Below are positions 55,560 through 63,834 of a stretch of 64,000 bases of DNA, in pieces (position 1 is the stretch's first letter; each line of letters begins with the position of its first letter). Origin of the DNA: Thermophilibacter mediterraneus (GTDB lineage Bacteria > Actinomycetota > Coriobacteriia > Coriobacteriales > Atopobiaceae); NCBI RefSeq assembly GCF_900119385.1, contig NZ_FPKO01000009.1, positions 1,201,405 to 1,265,404 on the forward strand, given 5' to 3'. The position numbers and the translations under genes were made by a program. A model generated the notes under the pieces. It saw nothing but the letters and a program-made list of their open reading frames with translations. It had not been told where the DNA came from and made no database searches.

Positions 55560-56386
55560 TTCCCCAGATCGGCTCTCAGGTCATTGACGGCCTTGGTCAG
55601 GAGGACATTGAGGGACTGCAGGTAGTCGAGGCGCTCTTTTGAGGCGTCTGCCTCATCCTTGAGGGCTTGGATAATCGCCTGGTGTTTCCTCAGGGCCTCC
55701 TTGTACAGGCGCTCCTTCTCTTGTTTGAGTTGATCGGCCTTCAGCTTTGCCGCAAGACCGATTCCTACCCCCGCTCCAATTGCCACCGGAGCGGCAAGAA
55801 CGAACACTCCCGCCGCCATGCCGCCACCAACAAGAGCCCCTGCCGTTGCGAGGGCCGAGGTCATCCCTGCAGCTGAAAGACCTACTGTTCCGAGGCCGTA
55901 TAGGGCTGCGAATGAGGCGATTCCGCCGGCCGTTGCGCCCAGAGCTCCGCCAAGGACCTCGGGAATTGCGCTCTCACCGATGGTCCTGTCCTTATCGCTT
56001 AAGGCTGCCGATGCCTCGTTTACCACGTTGACTACGGGTTGAAGGGCTTCGATGCTTTGGAAGTTCATCGATTTCTTCTTTTCGAAGTCTCTCTTTGCAT
56101 TCTCGATTCCGTCAGATATGGCACCCGCGGCATCACCTGCTGCTTTGCTGGCTTGGGACAGGGCCTCTCCCGTTGCCTTGCCAGCCTGAGATAACGCATC
56201 TCCGGCTGCCTTGCCAGCCTGAGATGCGGCCTCACCAGCAGCGTCTCCAATCTGGGAGGCAAGGTCGTTTGCTGCGCCACCAATTTGCAGGGCGGCCTCG
56301 TTTGCGGCGTTTGCCGCGTTGCCAGCGAAGCCTTGGATGGCAGCACCAGCGCTTTTGATTCCATCGAGCGGGTTCGGGAAGTCCAT
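55556..56386 (-). CDS. Apolipoprotein-like/glycine-zipper membrane-active protein
   Basis: In the 276-residue protein, residues 20-95 form an amphipathic helix built of 11-residue units (QAGKAAGDALS, QAGKATGEALS, QASKAAGDAAG). Residues 141-213 form a long Gly/Ala-rich hydrophobic stretch (GGALGATAGGIASFAALYG), a glycine zipper. Residues 214-276 form a charged coiled coil. This layout suits a protein that inserts in or tubulates membranes. ATG 56386 lies after GGAGGT. It is the first gene of the pair with the 457-aa protein; no enzyme motif is present. Confidence 0.7.
   Translation of the reverse strand: MDFPNPLDGIKSAGAAIQGFAGNAANAANEAALQIGGAANDLASQIGDAAGEAASQAGKAAGDALSQAGKATGEALSQASKAAGDAAGAISDGIENAKRDFEKKKSMNFQSIEALQPVVNVVNEASAALSDKDRTIGESAIPEVLGGALGATAGGIASFAALYGLGTVGLSAAGMTSALATAGALVGGGMAAGVFVLAAPVAIGAGVGIGLAAKLKADQLKQEKERLYKEALRKHQAIIQALKDEADASKERLDYLQSLNVLLTKAVNDLRADLGK
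56123..56254 (-). repeat. 33-bp imperfect tandem repeats coding 11-residue helix units
   Basis: Three to four units of about 33 bp share CTTGCCAGCCTGAGAT-like segments. They code the amphipathic 11-residue repeats of the protein above. The number of copies could vary by slippage. Confidence 0.7.
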
Positions 56387-56696
56387 GCGATACCTCCGCG
56401 GTGAAAATGCATTAGCCAAGCATGTTTGATGGTAGTTCAAGAGAGTCGTGATGGAGTGAGCAACGTGGTTGGCGGTCTTGGTGGGAAGACCGGCGGTCGA
56501 ATTGGAAGCTGTTTCTCAACCCCTATGCCGTTCAAATGGGGCGTGGTTGAGCACAATCTTGCGGCGTGAATTAGGTGGGCTATCCAGTTGGCCGACGTCC
56601 GACGTCTGAGCCCCTTGTCGACTTCTGACCAAGCATGCCCTCATGGGTATTGGCTTAATATGGACCAGTCGGCAGCCTCATCTCCCCGGAGCCCAC
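56387..56696. other. Divergent promoter region
   Basis: This 310-nt region lies between the glycine-zipper gene (reverse) and the GmrSD-like gene (forward). AATATGG near 56660 and an imperfect hairpin (CTCAACCCC with GGGGCGTGGTTGAG, about 56515-56552) are the only features seen. No gene. Confidence 0.4.
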
Positions 56697-59219
56697 ATGA
56701 ACGCCACGCCACAGACAATCGTCAGCCTGCTCAGCACCGCCAACCAGCGGATGGTCATCCCCGTCTACCAGCGCGCGTACTCTTGGGATGAGGAGCAGTG
56801 CCGGCAGCTCTGGGATGACATCGTGGCCGCTGGGCGCCGGAGCTCCGGCAACCACTTCACCGGTTCCGTGGTCATGGTGCTGGGCGGGGAGTTCAGCGCC
56901 GGCGGGGTGAACAAACTCCTGGTCATCGACGGTCAGCAGCGCATTACCACGATCAGTCTGCTCATCGCTGCGGTTGCCGAGTTCGCGCGCGAGCATCCCG
57001 AGAAGCTTACGCATGCCTCCTACGAGGAGATCATCGACAGTAGCTACCTCGTCCTCAAGCACAAGAAGGGGGAGGACCACTACCGGCTCACCCTCTCGCA
57101 GGGCGACGAGAAGTCGCTTCGCTCCGTCCTCGACCACCTGGAGAACCCGGACGTCGAGGTCGTGAGCGAGTCCCACAGAATCGTGGACAACCTCGCGCTC
57201 TTCCGCACATGGCTGGGAAACATTGACGACCCCAACGTGGTCTGGGACGGCATCCAGCGCCTCGAGATCGTGGCTATCACGCTCGCTCAGGGTCAGGACA
57301 ATCCGCAGCTCATCTTCGAGTCGATGAACTCCACGGGCAAGGATCTCTCAACGGCTGACCTCGTGCGCAACTTCGTGCTCATGGGCCTTCCCATGGACGA
57401 GCAGGAGGACCTCTATGCCAACTATTGGCGCAAGATCGAGGAGACGCTCGGGGCGGACAGCTACGACGAGGTCTTCGACGAGTTTCTGCGCGCCTGGCTC
57501 ACGGTCATCAATGCGCCGGCCAGCATCGTCGCGCGCGACGTGTACCGCCTGTTCAAGCGTCACGTCGTGGACAACGGCTACGACAAGCCCGGGCAGATGG
57601 CGGTCTTGCTCAAGGAGATCAGGCGCTACGCCGGTTACTACGCCCAGATCACGATGGGCGCCGCGAACGACAAGGACCTCCGCATGCGCCTTGCTCGCAT
57701 CAAGGCACTCGACGTTACCGTTGTGAACCCGCTGCTCATGTCCTTCCTTGATGACTACGATGAAGGTTCCTTCGGTCGCGACGACCTTCTGGAGATGCTT
57801 GATGTAACGGAGAGCTATCTCCTGCGCCGCTCCGTGTGCGACATTGCTACGAACAGTCTCGGTAAGTTCTTCTCGTCGGTCGTCGCTCGTCTCAATGCTG
57901 CCCAGGAGGAGGGACGCAACTACTTGGAGGCTTACGAGGCGATTCTTCTGGGCGAGGCGGGGACTGCTCGGCGCATGCCGACCGACGCGGACTTCGAGCG
58001 AGCGCTCAGGACGCGCGACTGCTATGCGTTCCGTCGCGGCTTCTTCCTGCTCTCAGCCCTTGAGAACAGCTACCATCCCAAGGATCCGCGGGACTTTGCG
58101 GGCGGTGCCTATACCATCGAGCACATCATGCCCAGAAACGCGCTTGCTCGGGAGGATTGGCGAAAGATGCTCGGCCCGGAATGCGAGCGCGTTCACGACG
58201 AGCTGGTCAACGCACTGGGCAACCTCACGCTCACGGCGTACAACTCGGAGCTCTCCGATGCGTCCTTTGCCCAGAAGAAGGCGCGCACAGTTGGGGGCTA
58301 TGACAAGGAGCTTCTCGTTATTTCCAAGTCGCTCCAGGACACGGATGTCTGGAATGAGAAGACAATCCGCGCTCGTACGGACGCCCTTGCAAATCGAGCG
58401 CTTGAGATATGGCGGATGCCCCATCTGGATCACTCCGTCATTGATTCCTATCGTCCGGCAAAGAAGGCGGCATCATCCGCTATGCGCAAGATTACGTTCC
58501 GCATGATCTGTGCATCCGGTCATCTCAAGGCGGGAGATACTCTGGTCTCGTTCGAGGACGGGCGCGAAGTTACGGCAAAGATTACGGAGGATTACGCAAT
58601 CCGCCTCTCCAACGGTGAGGAAGTCGACAGCCCCTCGCGTGCGGCCATTCGTGTCAAGGAACTCGAGACGGGCAAGCACTACGCTGTAAACGGCTGGCAG
58701 TACTGGCGGGTTGGCGTGGATGGCCCGTACCTTGCGGAGTTCAAAACAGCGTATCTCTCCGAAGCGGAAAGAGCAGACGAGCTTGATGCCGCTAGCCTTC
58801 GTGCGGCGTTCTGGGACGGCTTCTTTGACTGTTGCTCCGAGCGAGAGGACTTTGTCAGGGTATACGGCGACCAGTCCGAACGGTGGGACAACCGTGGGTG
58901 GAGCGTCTCCTTTGGACTGGGCATCCACGGCGCAAGCGTCCTTGCGTATTATTCGCGGCGTGGGTGGGTCGCTGCAAGCATCTGGATGTCGGACCTTGCC
59001 CTCTACGACAGTCTCCTTGCCCGTCGCAGCGAAGTTGACGAGGTCCTTTCCTCTCTTGGCGGGAAGATCGCCTGGAACGAGGGGAACGAAAAGTCTCGCG
59101 AGCTTCTTGTGCGCTTGGATACCGATGTCACGCCCGAGCATTGGGACGAGCTGTACGCGTGGCTCGTTGACGGGCTGCTCAAGATTCGGACGGTGGCCAG
59201 GCTGCTCGAGGCGGAGTAG
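56697..59219 (+). CDS. GmrSD-like DUF262/DUF1524 restriction protein with RAMA and DUF4268 tails
   Basis: The 840-residue protein begins with a DUF262 (GmrS-like) domain: IPVYQRAYSWDEEQ (21-34) and VIDGQQRIT (76-84). A DUF1524 HNH-like nuclease follows: IEHIMP near 473 and NALGNLTLT near 500. Residues about 595-675 resemble a RAMA domain (AGDTLVSF, VNGWQYWRV). The last 165 residues resemble DUF4268. Such proteins are type IV-like enzymes cutting modified DNA; the RAMA part could recognise modification. ATG 56697 follows CCGGAG. Confidence 0.82.
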   Translation: MNATPQTIVSLLSTANQRMVIPVYQRAYSWDEEQCRQLWDDIVAAGRRSSGNHFTGSVVMVLGGEFSAGGVNKLLVIDGQQRITTISLLIAAVAEFAREHPEKLTHASYEEIIDSSYLVLKHKKGEDHYRLTLSQGDEKSLRSVLDHLENPDVEVVSESHRIVDNLALFRTWLGNIDDPNVVWDGIQRLEIVAITLAQGQDNPQLIFESMNSTGKDLSTADLVRNFVLMGLPMDEQEDLYANYWRKIEETLGADSYDEVFDEFLRAWLTVINAPASIVARDVYRLFKRHVVDNGYDKPGQMAVLLKEIRRYAGYYAQITMGAANDKDLRMRLARIKALDVTVVNPLLMSFLDDYDEGSFGRDDLLEMLDVTESYLLRRSVCDIATNSLGKFFSSVVARLNAAQEEGRNYLEAYEAILLGEAGTARRMPTDADFERALRTRDCYAFRRGFFLLSALENSYHPKDPRDFAGGAYTIEHIMPRNALAREDWRKMLGPECERVHDELVNALGNLTLTAYNSELSDASFAQKKARTVGGYDKELLVISKSLQDTDVWNEKTIRARTDALANRALEIWRMPHLDHSVIDSYRPAKKAASSAMRKITFRMICASGHLKAGDTLVSFEDGREVTAKITEDYAIRLSNGEEVDSPSRAAIRVKELETGKHYAVNGWQYWRVGVDGPYLAEFKTAYLSEAERADELDAASLRAAFWDGFFDCCSEREDFVRVYGDQSERWDNRGWSVSFGLGIHGASVLAYYSRRGWVAASIWMSDLALYDSLLARRSEVDEVLSSLGGKIAWNEGNEKSRELLVRLDTDVTPEHWDELYAWLVDGLLKIRTVARLLEAE

Positions 59220-59296
59220 ATCGAGGCATTATGCTGCCATTGATACGCATGCGCAGGTAATGAATGACGCGTCTCCAGTGCCACATTGATGCAAGC

Positions 59297-59331
59297 TGGC
59301 ATCGTCCGTAAAGTATTCTCGGACGATGCCA
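59297..59331. terminator. 12-bp perfect hairpin
   Basis: TGGCATCGTCCG (59297-59308) pairs with 59320-59331 around an 11-nt loop. It lies 78 nt after the GmrSD-like stop and has no T run. It could end that transcript or fold in the leader of the DUF6998 gene. Confidence 0.5.
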
Positions 59332-59503
59332 CACGGGAATGACGAACCTCGGCAACGCTCTACTTGATATCAGATCAAACTTTGGTCTGAAGGACGCCGT
59401 TCCTGATGAGAAGAACTACGCGAACGCCGATCTTGAATCCGGGATCGATGCCTCTGAGTACCGGTTTGTCTTTTCGAATCGCGAGGGAGGAGTGAGCTCG
59501 ACA

Positions 59504-59959
59504 ATGGACAGGTCGCAGGAACTTGAGGATATCATCAAAGAGCTCTATACGCTCACAGGCAGGCTCGAGGCGATGTACCCCGGCAGGCACTTCACGCCTG
59601 ACGGCCACCTCGTCGGGAGCATCGGTGAGGTGTTCGCCGCCGAGCGCTACGGAATTAGTCTGTTCACGGCGAGCTACGAGACACACGATGGAGTGGCTCC
59701 GGATGGGCGGCTCGTGCAGATCAAGGCGACCCAGCGGCGTGCCGTCGCAATCAGCAGCGAGCCCGACTACCTCTTGGTGTTCAGCATCGACGACAAGGGT
59801 CAGCTGACAGAGGTCTACAACGGCCCCGGGAGGCCGGTGTGGCATCTCGTCTCCGGTCGGAAGAGGCCGAAGACGGGGCAGTACCAGGTCTCGCTCGCGA
59901 GGCTGAGGCGGCTCAACGAGGACGTCTCGCCAGAGGAGAGGATACGGCCGGTCGCGTAG
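59504..59959 (+). CDS. DUF6998 PDDEXK-like protein
   Basis: The protein contains YPGRHFTPDGHLVGSIGEVF, then HDGVAPDGRLVQIKATQ, the signature of DUF6998, which is predicted to have a restriction endonuclease-like fold (Glu in GEV, Asp in APDG, Gln-Ile-Lys). ATG 59504 lies 11 nt after GGGAGGAG; the same frame is open back to ATG 59339, so an extra 55 residues are possible. It follows the GmrSD-like gene on the same strand. Role in defence is inferred. Confidence 0.65.
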   Translation: MDRSQELEDIIKELYTLTGRLEAMYPGRHFTPDGHLVGSIGEVFAAERYGISLFTASYETHDGVAPDGRLVQIKATQRRAVAISSEPDYLLVFSIDDKGQLTEVYNGPGRPVWHLVSGRKRPKTGQYQVSLARLRRLNEDVSPEERIRPVA

Positions 59960-59970
59960 GCGGGCCGCCG

Positions 59971-60933
59971 CTATCCAAGCACAATCGAAGCTGCTGCCAC
60001 CTCCTCGAACAGCTCATCGATGTCACCATAAACGTCTCGCAGCTGTTCATCTATCGCGGTCCTCACATATCGATCCCGTGCCGCGGGCTTTTCTATGAAT
60101 ACCCACCTGAGCTGTTGGTAGGAATACTTGGCAAAGGCTATCCATTGGGGATAGCTGACTGCCATGGGAGTCTTGGTGAATGCGACTATGCCCGCATTCG
60201 CGGCGGTCGCGATGCTGTGGGCTGTGAAGAGCATGGTTCCGAGCTTGGGGTTCTTCTCGCGATTGGTCGAGAGCGGGATGGCGTCCTTAACGGGGGTCCC
60301 TCCCTTGACCTTGCGGAAGGCATAGGCGAAGCGTACCAGGATTTCGCATACGGCAACGGGAATCGACTGGGAGCAGAACTGGACGAAATCGTATCCCTGC
60401 CAGTACATGCCTTGGACAATCTCGGCTATGGTTGCCTTTTCATTCCCAATGCTCCCAAACTGCATGAGGTTGAACAGGGCCATACCGGGCGCGGGCAGGC
60501 CTGCGGGTGTCGTGACGTCCGAGAAGAAGTGCATGAGCTGCGTGACAAGCGCCTGCACGACGTCCGTCTTCTGGAGGTGTGCGTAGCGCTCGATTACCTG
60601 AACGGCGATTTTCCCATTCTTGTCGATGGTGGTCATCCGTCCCGTGAGGATGTCGGAAACTCCCACCACGAGCCCCAGGAGCGGGTCGTGCCCCAACGAG
60701 TACAGACGGTGCATACCGGGGCAGAGTCCCTCGACTCGGGTTGTCGTATAGCCTTCGTTGACTGGTGCGTCATAGGGGACCTTTGCCGCCCTCTCCAGCT
60801 CCCTCAGTTGACTAGGGCTGAGGGAGTGTTCGAGATGACCGCGAATGAAGTTAGTGAGCGGGCCTGCCTCGACTCTGCTCGGCGTCTTGCAGGGAATGCC
60901 CACAAAGAGTGTGTCTGTGTGTCTGAAAGTCAT
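59971..60933 (-). pseudogene. 5'-truncated paralogue of the 457-aa unknown protein
   Basis: From codon 6 on, the 320 codons match residues 145-457 of the protein at 54186-55559, with most residues identical and long runs such as MHRLYSLGHDPLLGLVVGV unchanged. The N-terminal 144 residues and the glycine-zipper partner are missing. The frame is otherwise undamaged, so the loss was recent or the fragment is still used. ATG 60933 has no convincing ribosome site. Confidence 0.75.
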
Positions 60934-61044
60934 TCTATCGTGGACCTGAATGCCGGCAATCGTCCCGTTGCTTCTGGGGATCCTGACCCGCGCCTAGGAG
61001 GGCGTTCGATGAGGGGAGATGATGGCGTGAGCGCTGCAGACTTC

Positions 61045-61078
61045 TTGCCATGGCGTACAATGTAATCATATAATTACA
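61045..61078 (+). promoter_or_regulatory. Promoter with operator for the MqsR/MqsA-like locus
   Basis: -35 TTGCCA (61045-61050) and -10 TATAAT (61069-61074) are 18 nt apart. An inverted repeat TGTAAT...ATTACA (61061-61078) covers the -10 box. MqsA-type antitoxins repress their own operon through such palindromes, so this is a likely autoregulatory site. Confidence 0.7.
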
Positions 61079-61097
61079 CTCTCGGCACGGGAGGGTG

Positions 61098-61439
61098 ATG
61101 GACGCAAGGGCGCTGTTTCTGCACCAAGTCAAGAAGTTCGTCGAGAAGAACGGCTTCGTTCTCGTGCCTCGCGAGCAGAACGTGACGTTCATGGCCGAGC
61201 GTGGCATGACGATGGATGACCTCAGGCGAGTGATTCTTTCGCTTGAGCCGAAGGACATGTTCGACGGCCCCGAGCAAGATCGAGACCCGCGCTTTAGGGA
61301 CAAGTGGACCGTCGCGGAGTTTTCGCCTGCGTATGGGAGCGAGACGCTGTACCTGAAGCTGTCCGGCCGGACTGACGCCGAGCGATGCAAGTGCTTGTCG
61401 GTAAAGTTGTTTGTTGACCGACGGGAGACGAGGAAATGA
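61098..61439 (+). CDS. MqsR-like toxin
   Basis: The 113-residue protein has MTMDDLRRVILSL, then MFDGPEQDRD, WTVAEFSP, LYLKLS and CLSVKLF, following the order of MqsR-type mRNA interferases. ATG 61098 lies just after GGGAGGG. Its stop overlaps the antitoxin start (ATGA). The toxin is first, which is the usual order for MqsRA. Assigned by pattern; conserved catalytic residues cannot be confirmed by eye. Confidence 0.65.
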   Translation: MDARALFLHQVKKFVEKNGFVLVPREQNVTFMAERGMTMDDLRRVILSLEPKDMFDGPEQDRDPRFRDKWTVAEFSPAYGSETLYLKLSGRTDAERCKCLSVKLFVDRRETRK

Positions 61440-62476
61440 GCGTGGAGAAGACCATTAACACCTACTGCCCAGAGTGCGACTGCGAGGTAGTCGCGATTCT
61501 CGAGCATAGGGTTGAGACGTTGTCCGTCAAGGGCGAGCCGACCTCCTATGATGCCGAGGTTGCGGTCTGCCCGTGCTGTGGCGGGGCAATCGGAGACTCC
61601 CGCATTGAGGGCGAGAACCTGCGCCGCGCTTACTCCGCCTACTGCTCCGCCCATGGACTCATGGCTCCGGACGAGGTCAGAAGCCTTCGGAACAGCTACG
61701 GTCTCTCCCTGCGCGAGTTCAGCAAATTCCTCGGGTTCGGCGAGCAGACCGTGGCCCGCTACGAGGCAGGCGCAATCCCCGATGACTCGCACAACACCAC
61801 GCTCATGCTTGCCGCAACGGCTTCCGGGGCTGTCGCCCTGCTCTCGGTGAGGGAGGGCCAGCTGAGTGAGAGGACCGTCGCCGCGGTTCGTCGGTTCGTC
61901 GAGAGCAAGACCCCTGTCTCCGGAGCCTCTTCCGCCTTTACCGCGCGTCAGTGGCCCACCCCGGCAATGCTAGTTCCCGGCAGGTTCAACGGCTATCGCC
62001 CGTTCGATATAGATCGCATTGCCGCAGTCGTATGCGAGCTGGCGTCTCGTTGCGTCGACCTGTACAAGACCAAGCTGCAGAAGGCGATGTTCTTCACCGA
62101 CTTTCTGTGCTACGCGCGCACCACACGGTCGATGACGGGGCTCTCCTATGCGCACGCGGACTACGGCCCCGTCATGGACGGGAAGGACCGAATCGTTGTG
62201 CTCCTTCAGGATTGCGAGGCCATTGACCTTGCCCAGAAGGGGTGGGGAGAGGTGGTTGTGTCCAGACATCGTCCGACTGGCATTTTGAGCGAGGACGAGA
62301 TCCAGCTTGTCGACGAGGTGGCGGCCTTCGTTAATACGTTCGAGAGGGCAACGGACATCTCGTCCTTCTCGCATGGCCTTGATGCGTGGAAGGACACCGA
62401 GAGTGGTCGGCCTATCGATTACGTCGCAAACGCAGGGCAGGTTGCTGACGCAATCGAACGTCGCATGGCGAGATAG
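61436..62476 (+). CDS. MqsA-like zinc finger/HTH antitoxin fused to a Panacea (DUF4065) domain
   Basis: In the 346-residue protein, residues 11-48 are a zinc-binding module with CPEC and CPCC, as in MqsA/YgiT. Residues 89-112 form a helix-turn-helix (LSLREFSKFLGFGEQTVARY). Residues about 190-340 contain KLQKAMFFTDFL and YGPVMDG, a DUF4065/Panacea domain known in SocA-type antitoxins. It should neutralise the upstream toxin and repress the promoter at 61045. It overlaps the toxin gene by 4 nt. Confidence 0.8.
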   Translation: MSVEKTINTYCPECDCEVVAILEHRVETLSVKGEPTSYDAEVAVCPCCGGAIGDSRIEGENLRRAYSAYCSAHGLMAPDEVRSLRNSYGLSLREFSKFLGFGEQTVARYEAGAIPDDSHNTTLMLAATASGAVALLSVREGQLSERTVAAVRRFVESKTPVSGASSAFTARQWPTPAMLVPGRFNGYRPFDIDRIAAVVCELASRCVDLYKTKLQKAMFFTDFLCYARTTRSMTGLSYAHADYGPVMDGKDRIVVLLQDCEAIDLAQKGWGEVVVSRHRPTGILSEDEIQLVDEVAAFVNTFERATDISSFSHGLDAWKDTESGRPIDYVANAGQVADAIERRMAR

Positions 62477-62593
62477 CTTCCCGTTGTCACGGCGGCTTTC
62501 TCGCGTTTGCCGTGCTGGGTTCTGGGCGGGCTGAGGGGGTCAAACAACATCTCTGCGCCTGCCCGTGGTTGCCGCGTTCCACCTCTTCACTTT

Positions 62594-62609
62594 TGCTATA
62601 CTGCTATAC
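62594..62609 (+). promoter_or_regulatory. TGCTATAC direct repeat before the RelB-like gene
   Basis: TGCTATAC occurs twice head to tail. Each copy includes TATAC, which could serve as a -10 box, with the repeat as an operator for the ribbon-helix-helix antitoxin. It lies 21 nt before the gene. Confidence 0.45.
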
Positions 62610-62629
62610 AAGCAAGCGAGGTGATGGGC

Positions 62630-63007
62630 ATGCCTGCGACAAACGCGGCGCCAGCAGCACGTCAGGTGCAGATGAACACGCGCATAGACGCCGAGCTCAA
62701 GGCAGCTGGCGACGCCGTGCTCGCGCATCTTGGCTATACGCCCTCGGCGGCGGTGCGCGGGCTCTGGAGATTCGTGGTGGACCACCAGGACGACGCGGAG
62801 GCCGTACGTGAGGTCATAGAGCCCGACGCTGCCTCCGCGCTCTCCGACGAGGCGTCCCGGAAGGCGGCAGCGATCGCCGGCCTGCGGTCCCTGTACGAGC
62901 AGACGGCCTGCGAGCTCGGCATTCCCGGCGAGGCCGAAGCGGAGCTCCCGTCCTGGGACGGCCTTCGCGAGGACTGGTACGACGAGCGCCTGGAGGGGGA
63001 GGCGTAG
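62630..63007 (+). CDS. RelB/DinJ-like antitoxin
   Basis: The 125-residue protein has VQMNTRIDAELKAAGDAVLA, then LGYTPSAAVRGLWRF, a ribbon-helix-helix typical of RelB/DinJ. The acidic tail (ASALSDEASRKAAAIAGL and beyond) would wrap the toxin. ATG 62630 is favoured over 62624 by its spacing from GAGGTG. The next gene, a PIN toxin, starts directly at its stop. Confidence 0.8.
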   Translation: MPATNAAPAARQVQMNTRIDAELKAAGDAVLAHLGYTPSAAVRGLWRFVVDHQDDAEAVREVIEPDAASALSDEASRKAAAIAGLRSLYEQTACELGIPGEAEAELPSWDGLREDWYDERLEGEA

Positions 63008-63493
63008 ATGCCGCAGCCGTCGCGCGTTCTTCTCGACACCAACGTCTGGCTCGATGCGTTTGACGGCGCGCGACCGCGCTCCCGTGCGGCGAACGAGCTG
63101 CTCAGTGTCTGCGTGCGCAAGGGAATCGAGCTGCTCTACGCGGTCGGCACGGCAAAGGATGTGTACTACCTCGTGGGCGCCTCGCTCAAGCGCCAGGCGC
63201 GGGCGGCGGGGGAGACGCTCTCTGAAGGGCAGGCGCACGCGGCATCCGCCTACGCGGCGGCATGCGTTGCAAACATGGACGAGATCGCAACGGCTGTGGG
63301 CGCCGACTCGTCGGACGTCTGGCTCGCCCGGAAGTACCAGCGCGTCCACGAGGACTTCGAGGACTGCCTCGTGCTCGCCGCCGCGCAGCGTGCAAAGGCG
63401 GATGTCCTCGTGACGAGCGACGAGGCGCTCCTGCGCCATGCACCCGTGGCAGCGCTCTCGGTCGATGACTTCCTTGCATTGGTGGGGGAGTAG
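63008..63493 (+). CDS. PIN-domain toxin
   Basis: The 161-residue protein has LLDTNVWLDAF at the N-terminus, a central acidic helix, and DFEDCLVLAAAQRAKADVLV then TSDEALL. These supply the four acidic residues of a PIN ribonuclease (VapC-like). Its start abuts the antitoxin stop. PIN toxins usually cut tRNA or rRNA; the target here is unknown. Confidence 0.85.
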   Translation: MPQPSRVLLDTNVWLDAFDGARPRSRAANELLSVCVRKGIELLYAVGTAKDVYYLVGASLKRQARAAGETLSEGQAHAASAYAAACVANMDEIATAVGADSSDVWLARKYQRVHEDFEDCLVLAAAQRAKADVLVTSDEALLRHAPVAALSVDDFLALVGE

Positions 63494-63522
63494 TCGGCTA
63501 CACAGAGGCAATCACCATCTAA

Positions 63523-63568
63523 CGTACGTTGTTGCGTACGTTAAACTTGACGTACGCAACAACGTACG
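63523..63568 (+). promoter_or_regulatory. Operator with four CGTACG sites for the Phd/Txe locus
   Basis: A 19-bp perfect inverted repeat (63523-63541 with 63550-63568) has an 8-nt loop. Each arm holds two CGTACG hexamers, at 63523, 63535, 63551 and 63563, that is with 12, 16 and 12-nt steps. It stops 12 nt before ATG 63581, with AGGAGG between. YefM/Phd antitoxins bind such palindromes. Confidence 0.75.
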
Positions 63569-63580
63569 CAAGGAGGCGCA

Positions 63581-63832
63581 ATGACCTCGATCAGCGCGAC
63601 CGCGCTCCGCAAGGACATCTACAACATCATCGCGCGGGCCAACGAGGACTGCTCGCCCATCGTCATCACCAACACCAAGGGCAAGGGTGCGGTGCTCGTC
63701 GGGGAGGACGAGTGGGCCGCCATCGAGGAGACCCTCTACCTCATGGGGATTCCCGGCATGGCCGAGTCTCTCGTAGAGGGTCGCGACGATCCCGTCGAGG
63801 ACTGTGTGGACGAGTCCGCGCTGGAGTGGTAG
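63581..63832 (+). CDS. Phd/YefM-type antitoxin
   Basis: The 83-residue protein starts TSISATALRKDIYNIIARA and includes PIVITNTKGKGAVLVGEDEW and IEETLYLMGIPG, the Phd/YefM DNA-binding and dimer segments. The acidic tail should block the toxin. ATG 63581 follows AGGAGG. The Txe-like gene begins 2 nt later. Confidence 0.92.
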   Translation: MTSISATALRKDIYNIIARANEDCSPIVITNTKGKGAVLVGEDEWAAIEETLYLMGIPGMAESLVEGRDDPVEDCVDESALEW

Positions 63833-63834
63833 CC

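Noticed and set aside
56123-56254. CRISPR-like array
   Set aside because: The 33-bp units are contiguous coding repeats without spacers.
60935-61792. 285-codon reverse frame over the MqsR-like toxin
   Set aside because: The forward frames have the promoter, ribosome site and ATGA coupling; the reverse frame has no domain.
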